Part shown: in pieces, positions 55,058 to 64,000 of the stretch
Layout of the letters: the number at the start of each line of letters is the position of its first letter
How positions within the stretch are numbered: position 1 is the stretch's first letter
Assembly: GCA_963556145.1 (NCBI GenBank)
Contig: OY744461.1
Location: 9,310,891 to 9,374,890, forward strand
Origin: Hygrocybe punicea
Taxonomy: Eukaryota; Basidiomycota; Agaricomycetes; Agaricales; Hygrophoraceae
Length of the DNA: 64,000 bases
Direction: 5' to 3'
Notes under the pieces: model-generated
What the model was told of the DNA's origin: nothing
The model's input: the letters and a program-made list of their open reading frames with translations, nothing else
Databases searched by the model: none
Position numbers and translations under genes: made by a program

Positions 55058-55258
55058 TAGTGTTGCCTCAACTCGGCTGGTCAGGAAAAGCTGATCCTGG
55101 TTCTGATTTTTTGGTGCACAACCAGCTTTCTCACAGGCTGATATTTTGTAGCTATGGTCTATAGTTACAAAATATCAGCCTGTGAGAAAGCTGGTTGTAC
55201 ACCAAAAAATCAGAACCGGGATCAGCTTTTCCTGACCAGCTGAGTTGAGGCAACACTA
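55058..55258. mobile_element. Palindromic hAT MITE (201 bp)
   Basis: Ends TAGTGTTGCCTCAACTCGG and its complement, exact 8-bp duplication ATCTGGAT at 55050-55057 and 55259-55266. The two arms of about 95 bp are near-perfect inverted copies around TAGCTATGGTCTATAG. Lies in the Tnp2 gene. Confidence 0.92.
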
Positions 55259-55926
55259 ATCTGGATCACATTATGTGTTCTCCACATCAGCCAAGATATG
55301 CTTTAGATCAAATCACAAGAGTGAAGATTGCAACATATCTTGGGCATGTCTTCCATCAGTGATGAGATGTCATCCTCCAGCACCTGCCACATCTCATGCC
55401 ATTGTGGGGCAAGTTGCAGATCCACCATGGAGGGGACCCTATCCGAATATGATTTGCCATACGCAAGAACCAATTGCAAGACTCATGAGATAATTCATGT
55501 GTGTGGGTATGTAATCAGTTTCACGTTCAAAATGATATTTATCTATTCTGCATTCATCAAGTACAAAGTGGTCTATGATGGACTTCAAGGCAATGCTGTC
55601 ACAACAATTAATTATGGTGCTCTCGAACACATCTTCGCATGTGAACTCAGTCGGGACCCTGTTTGGGGTACATCAAGAGGGAAGACTCTCCTACTTGCAG
55701 TCATTGAGCCCTTCAAAACCAACAATGAAGATGCTGCCACTAAAACAGTGCACTACACAAAATGTATGGCTCCAATTGTCACTGATATACATAATATCAA
55801 GTCAGCCGTGGGTCAGGTGGAGACAGGAAAGTGATGGGGACTTGTTGATCGAGACATACAATCAGTGAAGGCAGTTTTCACTCAGGAAGCTGATGGTGAC
55901 TCGGACTTGTCTGATGATGACTTTTG

Positions 55927-56670
55927 ATGGATTGATCTCGCCAGCACCCTTCATTATATATACAGAATATAAACCATTGCTCTTATCACCTTTTTGAGGA
56001 TGCGATGTACAAAAAAAGTGATCAGTGATGGACCAACCATGTCAAAAAAGTGATCAGTGATATCACTGAAAAGACATGCACACAGATTCAGTGCCTTTAA
56101 CAATGCCATTGTCCCTAACAGTGCTCCGGACCTTGTTTATCATTGATTCGACTCCCCACAGTGAGGACTTTGTCAAACTCATCATTTCTTGAATCTGGGC
56201 ATTTCCTGAACCTTGTCAACTGAGGCAAGAAGACATGTTTGTAGCCCTACAATACTACATGAGATTAGTCTGGGTGACTGTGCAAGGCACATACAGTAAC
56301 TGGAAATTCACTAAGCCCAAGTTTCTGAATTAATGGCAAAAAAGTGCAGTTCATGCCAAGAATTACCAAAACAGCTGTAATAATAATGGCAAGCCTTTTC
56401 CCTATTGAAAGCAGATATTGTGAGGGGACTTCACAGTGGGACTTGCGTTATTTAATTGAACCACAAGAAATGAAGGCAAAGAACTGGCATTGAAGCCAAA
56501 CCACGGGTATGGTAGAGTATCCCCAGCCAGGCATGGCAAGCCCCCAATTGCTTCACAATATGGCAGAGTTCAATCTTCTCTGGTTACAATTATAAATAAG
56601 TGACCTCGGTACTAAATGAGTAAAAGGGTCAAGAAATGTGTCTACAGCTTGAATAATCACATAGTCTTGC
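55927..56670. other. Spacer, possible Tnp2 element end
   Basis: No gene. Two AAAAAAGTGATCAGTGAT copies lie at about 56006 and 56046; a CACTGATCACTTTTTT-type repeat could belong to the terminal region of the Tnp2 element, but no partner was found upstream. Confidence 0.35.
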
Positions 56671-58656
56671 TTATACAAGAACCTGAGATCTCCTCTCTCT
56701 CGTGAATGGTGCCATGATGAACCGCAAAAATCTAGACCACGAATTCCCAGCCTTCCTACTCATGGGGTTCTTTTGCTGGTACCTGAGAATCCCCCAAACG
56801 GAGACTGCGATAAGTGCAATAGTTGTCCCAATGAAGGGAAACATTGTGCCCTTTGACTTCGGGTTAAGTTCTGTGACATTCATGCGAAAGACCTCCTGTG
56901 AGCAAGTTATGAGTTTCGGACAACGGAGTATGGGGAAAGACTTACTGCGATACTATCTGCGGGTCGGAAGAGCAAGAAAACGTAGGCGACCTGTTTCATC
57001 GCCTCGCTGTTCCGCAACGCGGCTCTGGTCATTATCTGCATGGATTGACTGTCCTCCAGCTTGATAGTGCTGAATACCTAGTACTCGCTTCATACACTCC
57101 TCGCAAATGAATATCCAACCCAAACTCACCAAATCCATAACATTCTTCAACCTCATGTTCTGTATGTCCCTGAACGCCTCCAGCCGTTCGATCTGAGATA
57201 GCAAGATATTACATTCTTTCTCGAGCAGCTTGCGGTCCCTCTCCTTTATATTATCCTCGTACCCGTCCATAGCTGGGTTGCGCGTATCGAGAACAAATTG
57301 GACGCTCTTCCGGAAGTCTTCGAGCAATGACGCATAGTGTAACAGATGTGCGCTGATGATATGGAGCTCATGGATTATCGACATGTCATTCGTTTCTATC
57401 ACCTGATATTCCTGATGCAAAAGCTAAATACACTCTGACAATGCGAGTTATCATTAACTCACAAGGACATAGATATGCGAATTCAAAGTCTCGAGGGCTT
57501 CATCCCACGCGTACAGTGCGTGCCAGAGGATGGCCACTAAAATAAAAGTGGGGTCGTTCGAATCTCTGAAGATGTGTTGCCAATAAACACTCTCGCCAAT
57601 TAGGCGGACGCGGGATTGCAGGCCGGCGGCAGTGGTCATGCGCCATTCGGTGTCGGCGTGGTAGGAGACGATCGTGGAGGTTTTACGGTCACGGATCAGG
57701 TGGAGGTCGAGGACGTCAAGGAGGAGGATCTTGTCTTCGTGACCTTGGGTGATGGTAGCAACAAATAGGTGAGAAGTGAAGTAGATCCGATAAACCTACT
57801 GGAGCTGATGACCAGAGGAGCTTGTGTGTCTATTATTTCGGTCTTGTAAGGTTTGGCAGAAACCCCGTTTGGGTTTAGCGATTTGTCCGATGAACGGCGA
57901 TTAACTGGAGTAGGCATAGTCCGGAGAAAAGTCAATGTGACTGTGATATCTAAGAAATTGGTCAATAGGTAATATGACGACTACGGACTTAGGCAACCTA
58001 CGATCTCCCTGTCGAGGGCGGACATTTTCTTGGTACCTTGATGGTATCCAATTCAAAGACGAAGAGAAGAAGAATGGCTCAATAGTATAGCTAATCCGGA
58101 GCTGAGAAGTGTTGAACCTTTTTGTATGATAGGCAGCTAACCTGGCTCCAAGCATTTGCAATACAGGACCTGACAAATCTTCAATAAATAGGGCTCGCAC
58201 GCGCAGGCCTGGCGGTCTTGTCTGTGATACAAAATAAGCGGGAGCACCTAGATTTTACCTCAGACACAACTAGTCACTCGCCTCGATCTTCAACCAATCC
58301 CAAAAATCTCTCTCATTATCTTTTGTGATCGAAAACCCACGTCTGTCACATGGTTCGAACGCGCCAGAGTCATCCCTGACATCGACGTGATACACCTTGC
58401 AATTGTGTCGGCGCTCCGTGATCGCGGGCGCGATCTTACATCTAGTAACCTGGCTCGGCGTCCAGTTGGGAAAATGCGACTGAGGATAACCAAGCCACCG
58501 TGCACATATACTGCAATTTTCATGATCACAAGTGGAAATCTGAGGTGGCAGGTTACACTCTCTCGATACTAGGTCCACCCAAGGCCATGGACCAGATGGC
58601 GTCGCGTGACGGTAGGAGGGCAGTGGTACACTCTTTGGCAGTGGGCGGAGGTCCAT
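56671..58656 (-). CDS. CorA-like transporter-domain protein 1 (GMN changed to RMN)
   Basis: Spliced gene, ATG at 58656 (MDLRPLPKSVPL). N-terminus: C-x-H-x2-C-x2-C (CDHENCSICARWLGYPQSHF). Middle: FIEDLSGPVLQMLGA, IEPFFFSSSLNWIPSRYQE, DITVTLTFLRTM, EIIDTQAPL, LIGESVYW and YAWDEALETLNSHI. Long helical region: HIISAHLLHYASLLEDF and NPAMDGYEDNIKERDRKLL (57180-57420). Then EDSQSMQIMTRAALRNSEAM and MKQVAYVFLLF (first span), an intron (GTAAGT...CACAG), and FRMNVTELNP with the second span GTTIALIAVSVWGIL. The layout is CorA-type Mg2+ channel, which uses GMN at this place; here Gly is Arg. It may not conduct, or the annotation may miss a splice variant. Paralogue of the next two genes. Confidence 0.72.
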
Positions 58657-58840
58657 GGATTGGGTACACACTTCAAGTCTGGCCCACTGCCTCTCGGAAC
58701 CTAAAAAGACATATATCTATTTATAGTCCACATCAAAAAAGCGCAGCTATGCGAGACCCCGGGAACCAGGGATAGGCGCCTTACAGGTATTAGATATCGT
58801 TAGAGAACTCAGCGAGAATTAGCAGCGAGAATATCGATGT

Positions 58841-60902
58841 TCAGACAAGAATTTGATGTTGCCTTTCTCCTGAGGCGCCTCCTCTCGAAAACATCATTCG
58901 GAAAGCCTTGATGGGCCACAGAAATCGGGTCCACATGCTGCTACCACTCCCATAATACTTACCCTGGAATGCAACAATCACCCAGATAGTTACGAGGGTA
59001 AGTGGGATGGTGGTCGCAAAGTAGTACGGTATAGAGGCCAGTGTGCCAGGATTGATCTCCTTGACATTCATACCAAAGATACCCTAAGGTGTGGTGTGAG
59101 TCGAGACTGTCCACCAGGGAATGGAAAGAAATCTGCTTACCGCAACAAAGGAGGCGGGAAGGAACACCATAGTTAGGTAGGAAATCTGCTTCATTGCCTC
59201 ACTATCCCTAACGGTAGCTTCGGTCATTGTCTGCATGCGTTTACTATCATTCAAATTGACAATACTGAAGACCTGGTGCTCTTTTGTCAATTCATGGTGT
59301 TAAAGAAAAGTCTAACGCAGATCTTACCAGGTTCATGACGTTCATGACTCTCATGTCCTGCATGCCCCTGGACATCTGCAAGCGCTTGATCTCAACCATG
59401 AGGTTGTTGCTCTCTTTCTCGAGAAGCTGCCGGTCTCGTTCCTTTTGGCCATCCCGGTACCAGTCCATGGCGGGATTAGGTGTGTTCAGGATGAATTTTA
59501 CGCTCTTCTGGAAATCTTCGAGCAGGGTTTCATAATGGAGGAGGTGTGCACGAATGATGTGGAACTCGTGCGTGATTAACATGTCCCTGTTATCGATGAC
59601 CTTTCCTTCCTGATGTGGCGAATTTAGTGCCGCTGATGAGGTTGACCCATGCATGAACTCACAAGGAAACATATGTGCGAATATAGAACTTCGAGTGCCT
59701 CATCCCATGCGTAGAGTGCGTACCATAGCACGGCCACTAACAAGAATGTGGGGTCCTGGGATCTCCTGAACACGTCTTGCCAATAAACGCTTTCACCTAT
59801 GAGGCGAGCTCGGCCCTGTAAGTCCATTGCAGATGTCATCTGCCATTCGGGGTCAGGGTGGTAGAAAACCATCGTCGAGGTTTCGAGGTCGCGGATCATG
59901 TGAACGTCAAGAACGTCAAGTAGCAACGTATTTTCACCGTCGTCTTTATTCGAACAACATTAGCAAATGAATATAAAATAATGGATGGACATGCCAGAAC
60001 GTAGACTTAGAGGGGCTTGAGTGTCAATTATTTCCGTGGTCGGAGCCTCGTTCGCCAATGGGCGTAAATCATAATGTTCGTCCGGAATGATATTGTTCGC
60101 TCCCCTTGCGGGTGATGCGTCGTTCGCCATGTTGGTTGAGGAGCGTGAGATGCTGGGGGGAAGAACATGTGGCGAAGGCATAGTGCGGAGGAAAGTTAGG
60201 GTGATAGTGATATCTGAAAGTTGGTGAATGGTGAACTAGGCAAACTGTGGCATAAAACCACTTACGGTCACCCTTTTCTGCACGGACATCTTCTTGATAC
60301 CTAGATGGTATCCAATTTAAGGACGAAGAAAAGAAAAAAGGCTCAATATTGTAGCTGAACAAGTCCACACTTAATAAAGGCGTAGACCATTTGTCATGGG
60401 AGAAACTGACCTTGCTCCAAGAATTTGGAGTACAGGGCCTGATAAATTCTCGACGAACAGGGCTCGAGCGCGCAGACCTTGGGGCCTGTTCTGATATATT
60501 GGATGAGGGGGCGAGAAAGATCTCAAACACTACCTCACTTACTGATGTTTGTAACGAGTGCCAGAATTCCCTCTGGGTTTCTTTTGTAACGAGGAATCCT
60601 TTACCATCGCAAGGCGCAAATGTTCCCTCCTCATTGTTGACATCAACCTGAAAAACTCTGCAAGGATGCTGGCGGTCTTGGACGACGGGCGCAATCTTAC
60701 ACCGCATAACCTGGTCTGGAGTCCAGTTGGGAAAATGAGACTGGGGATAGCCAAGCCACTTGGGACAGATTTCGCAGTCCCTGTGGTCGCAAGGCGTGAT
60801 CCGCTGCGGAAGATTTGTCTCCTCCGACTCCAGGTCCATCCAAGGCCACGGATTGGCGGGTGTCGCATGACGATGCGAAGCAAGTGGTACTGGTTTAGGC
60901 AT
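58841..60902 (-). CDS. CorA-like transporter-domain protein 2
   Basis: ATG at 60902 (MPKPVPLASHRHATP). Same order as the neighbour: CDHRDCEICPKWLGYPQSHF, VENLSGPVLQILGA after an intron, IEPFFFSSSLNWIPSRYQE, EIIDTQAPL, LIGESVYWQDVFRR, YAWDEALEVLYSHI, NPAMDWYRDGQKERDRQLL, NDSKRMQTMTEATVRDSEAM, span ISYLTMVFLPASFVA, an intron (GTAAGC...CCTTAG), then GIFGMNVKEINPG and a second span TTIPLTLVTIWVIVAFQ. The GMN motif is intact. It should form a membrane complex moving divalent metal, as CorA does, by family knowledge; the N-terminal Cys/His part is extra. Ends 185 bp before the start codon of the gene at 56671, on the same strand. Confidence 0.82.
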
Positions 60903-61050
60903 TTGACAAGAAGTTCATGAGAGATAAAAAACCACTTGAACTCGCGGCTTAGGCGCAGAAAATCAATCATTACGACCATTGACACCGTGACCGCGGAGCT
61001 AATTTATAACTGCTCAGCCGGATTTGGCTGGCAAGCCGTTTTGACCAACT
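60903..61050. promoter_or_regulatory. Shared 148-bp promoter region of divergent CorA-like genes
   Basis: Only 148 bp separate the start codons of the minus-strand gene at 60902 and the plus-strand gene at 61051. An AATTTATAA box lies near 61001-61009 on the plus strand. The arrangement suggests that one short region serves both genes. Confidence 0.5.
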
Positions 61051-63145
61051 ATGGATGCCACTGAACTGAAGAATTTTGAACGAAGGCCACAGAGCATTCC
61101 ATTTCCTTCTCACCGCCATGCAATACCCTCCGGCCCATGGCCATGGATGGACCTTGAATCAGAGGAGACAAATCACCCACAGCAGATATCTTCGTGCGCG
61201 CATGACGGATGCGACATCTGTCACCAATGGCTTGGCTACCCCCAATCTCACTTTCCCAACTGGACCCCTGATCAAGTCGCGAGGTGCAACATCGCGTCCA
61301 CAATAAGACGCCGCCGACACAGCTGCAAAATTTATCATGTTGATGTCGAGGATGAACAAGGTTTATTTGCGCCCTGCGATCGCAGTGGACAACTCGTTAC
61401 AAACGACAACCAGAGAGCATTCTGGGGATGGTTACAGATATCGGTTGGTAGTCTATTTAGGTTGGCGTCTTTCCTGATCATGAACGAATATTAGTCACGA
61501 CCACCCGGCTTGCGCGTGCGAGCCCTCTTCATAGAGAACCTATCCGGTCCTGTTCTCCAAATTCTCGGATCATGGTAAGTTTCTGATTGCTGTTTAATGC
61601 CAGGTTTCAACGGCACGAATCCTTCCAGTTACAATATCGAACCTTTTTTCTTCTCTTCATCCTTGAACTGGATACCCTCAAGGTATCAAGAAAATGTTAT
61701 TCCGAAAGGAGGAGATCGTAAGTGAATTCTAATCGCCATTGATTCAACCTTTCCTCACACTCCCTCAGATATCACCATCAGCTTGACATTCCTCCGCATC
61801 ATGCCAAAGGAAGCCAGTCGTCCCTGTAACCGTAATTCGAACGCCTCTACTGTGAAACAGGATTCTCTTCAAAGTAAAACCATCCATTACGATGTCACAG
61901 GCGACGATGAGCTCTTTACCACTCTCAGGAAACAATCAGCGAAAGCCGAAATAATTGACACGCAAGCCCCTCTATCTCTCCACTCAGGTGACTTATATCC
62001 ACAATGAAGATTCATCCCCCACTGCCTACTTATTATATTTCATCCACAGATAAATACCAAAAATCTCTCTTCCTCGATGTCCTCGATATCCACATGGTCC
62101 GCCATCGCGAGACCTCCACAATAATTTCTTACCATCCCGGCTACGAATGGTGCATGACGCCTGCGGGCAGCTTACAGTCGCGCTTCAGCCTGATAGGCGA
62201 CAGCGTCTACTGGCGGGACGTCTTCCGAAGATCAAAGGACTCAACGTTCTTACTCATAGCCATCCTATGGCGCGCATCGGATGCATGGGACGAAGCCCTG
62301 GAATGTCTGTATTCGCACATCTGTTTTCTGGTGGGTTCCGTTGCAATCAAGCTGCCCATTGGCTAAGTCTACTGTGTTAGGAAGGAGAAGTTATACATAC
62401 GAGTGACATTAAGATGACGCGCCAGCTGCACAGTATCCGTGCCCATCTCCTACATTATGCCTCCCTGCTCGGGGACCTCCGAAAGAGCGTACAGTTCATC
62501 CTGGACACACCCAACCCTGCCATGGACGCATTCCAAAACGGGCAGAAAGAAAGTGATAGGAAGTTACTGGAGAAAGAGGGGAACAACCTGTTACAAGAGA
62601 TCAAACGATTAGAAATGTTAAGGCGATTGCAGGATGTCAGGCTCAAGAATGTCATGGATCTGGTGAGAATTGCATTCAAATTGCTTGGGCATTTTTGTGA
62701 CGATATGGATGACTTAGGTTTTTCGCAACGTCCATCTGCAAGATAGTAACCGCATGCAAAGTATGACAGAGGCTTCGGTCCGGGACAATGATACAATGAA
62801 ACAAATTACATACGTGACTATGATCTTCTTCCCGATCTCCTTCGTCGCAGTAAGCCATTACCGCCTTCGCCGTTCACTGAATTTATTAATGACCGCGGCC
62901 GTTAATAGTCAATCTTTGGCATGAACGTCCACGAAATAACTCGAGACACCCGTGGAACTCTACCGCACTACGCCGCCGCCGTCGTCCTGCTAACGTTTAT
63001 CACTATCTGGGTGTTCGTCGCGTTCCAGGCCAAGAATTATTTCCCCAGACAGGACCAGAATATATGGACGAGAGTACTATGGCCTATTGTGCTCGTAAAG
63101 GAGTTGTTCACGAGAAAGAATAGGACAACGAAAGACTGTCAGTGA
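61051..63145 (+). CDS. CorA-like transporter-domain protein 3
   Basis: ATG at 61051 (MDATELKNFERRPQS). N-terminus CAHDGCDICHQWLGYPQSHF; intron near 61440-61500; GLRVRALFIENLSGPVLQI; intron (GTAAGTTT...CCAG); IEPFFFSSSLNWIPSRYQE; intron (GTAAGT); ITISLTFLRIM, EIIDTQAPLSLHS; LIGDSVYWRDVFRR; ALECLYSHICFL; intron; LHSIRAHLLHYASLLGDL; NPAMDAFQNGQKESDRKLL; intron after NVMDL; QDSNRMQSMTEASVRDNDTM, span QITYVTMIFFPISFVA; intron; FGMNVHEITRDTRG with intact GMN, then span VVLLTFITIWVFVAFQ and a basic tail. About 560 residues when spliced. Inverted paralogue of the gene at 58841. Confidence 0.82.
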
Positions 63146-64000
63146 AAGCGTGGATTATCGTTACCTTGAGCGTAGCAGGTTTATTCCAGCATCACGACAT
63201 CTCGGTGCCTGGTTATTAGCGAGGGCACCAGGACGATCCTCTATCTGTATATATGAATGAAGCTTAATGAATAATGATGAATGATGGAACCAGTGTACTT
63301 TTATCCGCGATTTGAGTTTCCGTGCAGTTTGCTTTCCCCTCGTGTGATTTCCGTGGCTTAGCTTTTCTGAGTCCCTCTGTACACCATGGGAAGGAGGTTG
63401 GCTGAATCGCAGCGAGAGAAACGATGTCATTCAGCAGTGTTCTGTGTGAATCCCCGTGATGCTTGCGGTAGTCACTGAAAATTGAGTTATTTTCCCCTAC
63501 ATCGTATGGACTGCCCGTCTAGTTATTGAAACCCACAGAAAGCAGCGGTCAAATCAATAATTTCAAGAAGCTCACGAGAATCGTAGCCAAATAATACATG
63601 CAGTTGGGGCCTCTACATAGCAGGTCGACACCAACAACTCCACACCATCCTTGATCCTGGGTCTACGGATTGGACTGTGACTGAGCAAACTTATGCAAGA
63701 ACTTCTCACAACCATTTTGACATGTACCAAGGTGAACAAAAAGATAAATGGATTCAAATTGAGACGCACGAGGAGAACGCCAGAACTTGTGCCCGCAAAT
63801 CTGAGCAGGGTAAGTACCACTTTCACCATCCTCTGCCACCGTTTGCTGAACACCGCATCCTGTTAATCACGGAAGGAACTTGTACGAGAGGGAATGTCGT
63901 CTCGCACGATCAAGTTCTGGGTAGTTTATAATAGGCAATGAGTATGCCAGTCCATCAGTTGAACGACCTACCACCAGTCGCACCAAGTGTCGTACGGCGT
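63146..64000. other. Window end, no recognised gene
   Basis: Short frames on both strands only. A minus-strand frame at 63572-63853 is open but unrecognised and runs without a clear start. Nothing else is supportable. Confidence 0.3.

Larger units (their letters stand above)
48840..55926 (+). pseudogene. Tnp2-type (CACTA-like) transposase gene, four insertions
   Basis: A coding remnant interrupted by elements at 49360, 50037, 52161 and 55058. N-terminus: SKVDIDSNSFKRCARCQVEQ, MGAIPEILTHIMIARPL, an intron (GTATGT...TGTAG) near 49687-49735, then ERPQPTKDPDKPPFSD and IEEDPHNFIGLEDEE. Middle: DGYIQDVFDGLLYHRL, DIALVLSTDGYLLYN and LICLGILPKCPKL; beyond the solo LTR, FDALFDLRAYLI-type sequence (AAEHALFDLRAYL), AYCPCCSC, DCVHLLCENVCPN and HIWEEIGKEMANAV; then HGLLHIADDIHHCGPSW. 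C-terminus after 55267: LEHIFACELSRDPVWG, IVTDIHNIKSAVGQV, ending in acidic DGDSDLSDDDF. Matches the Tnp2 family of Agaricomycetes; TGA stops at several sites. Confidence 0.7.

Noticed and set aside
1..64000. CRISPR arrays, bacterial operons, Shine-Dalgarno sites
   Set aside because: No regular short repeats with spacers; genes have spliceosomal introns and eukaryotic transposons, so these features do not apply.

Overview
This is nuclear DNA of a basidiomycete fungus, most likely an Agaricomycete. Genes are broken by short GT...AG introns. The mobile elements are the types common in mushroom genomes: Ty1/copia, a Tad-like LINE, a tyrosine-recombinase retrotransposon, hAT and Plavaka/Tnp2. The host gene families (CorA-like transporters with a Cys/His N-terminus, OTT_1508-like deaminases) also fit. 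No rRNA, convincing tRNA, CRISPR array or bacterial-style operon was seen.

Layout. 1-2.5 kb: no recognisable gene, one possible degenerate LTR. 2.6-15.4 kb: two paralogous deaminase-like genes on the minus strand. Copy A is split by a copia element (3846-11510) that itself carries a TA-flanked MITE in one LTR and a solo LTR of another family in gag. Copy B (about 13.8-15.4 kb) is not split but decayed. 15.95-19.26 kb: a complete hAT transposon whose transposase has three TGA stops. 19.3-22 kb: tandem repeats, a Tc1/mariner scrap and a 434-bp palindromic MITE. 22.3-25.1 kb: an intron-rich membrane-protein gene. 25.1-25.8 kb: a short TIR element. 25.8-31.2 kb: a decayed tyrosine-recombinase (DIRS-like) retrotransposon. 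31.2-33.5 kb: two non-autonomous hAT elements. 33.5-37.2 kb: a Plavaka-type transposase remnant holding a second solo LTR, then a non-autonomous hAT (37.2-45.1 kb) that contains a nearly intact, CpG-rich Tad-like LINE (38.0-44.6 kb). 46-47.5 kb: a hypothetical gene and a palindromic hAT MITE. 48.8-55.9 kb: a Tnp2-type transposase gene invaded by four elements, including the third solo LTR. 56.7-63.1 kb: three paralogous CorA-like genes, the best-preserved host genes here.

How it fits together. Left and middle are nested transposons, many with exact target-site duplications (TSDs) that I could read: 5 bp for copia and the solo LTRs, 8 bp for hATs, TA for mariner-type MITEs, 13 bp for the LINE. 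Old elements are worn down mainly by CGA-to-TGA type changes, as expected from CpG methylation and deamination; the LINE has largely escaped this. Two signals go beyond routine annotation. (1) The three solo LTRs share a 56-residue single-pass membrane-protein frame in U3; between copies 1 and 3, 10 of 12 changed codons are synonymous. (2) The non-autonomous hAT elements carry, all on one strand, a series of short introns with conserved exon ends encoding a W-C-x-[HQ]-P-x-C peptide, which suggests an undescribed spliced gene within these elements.
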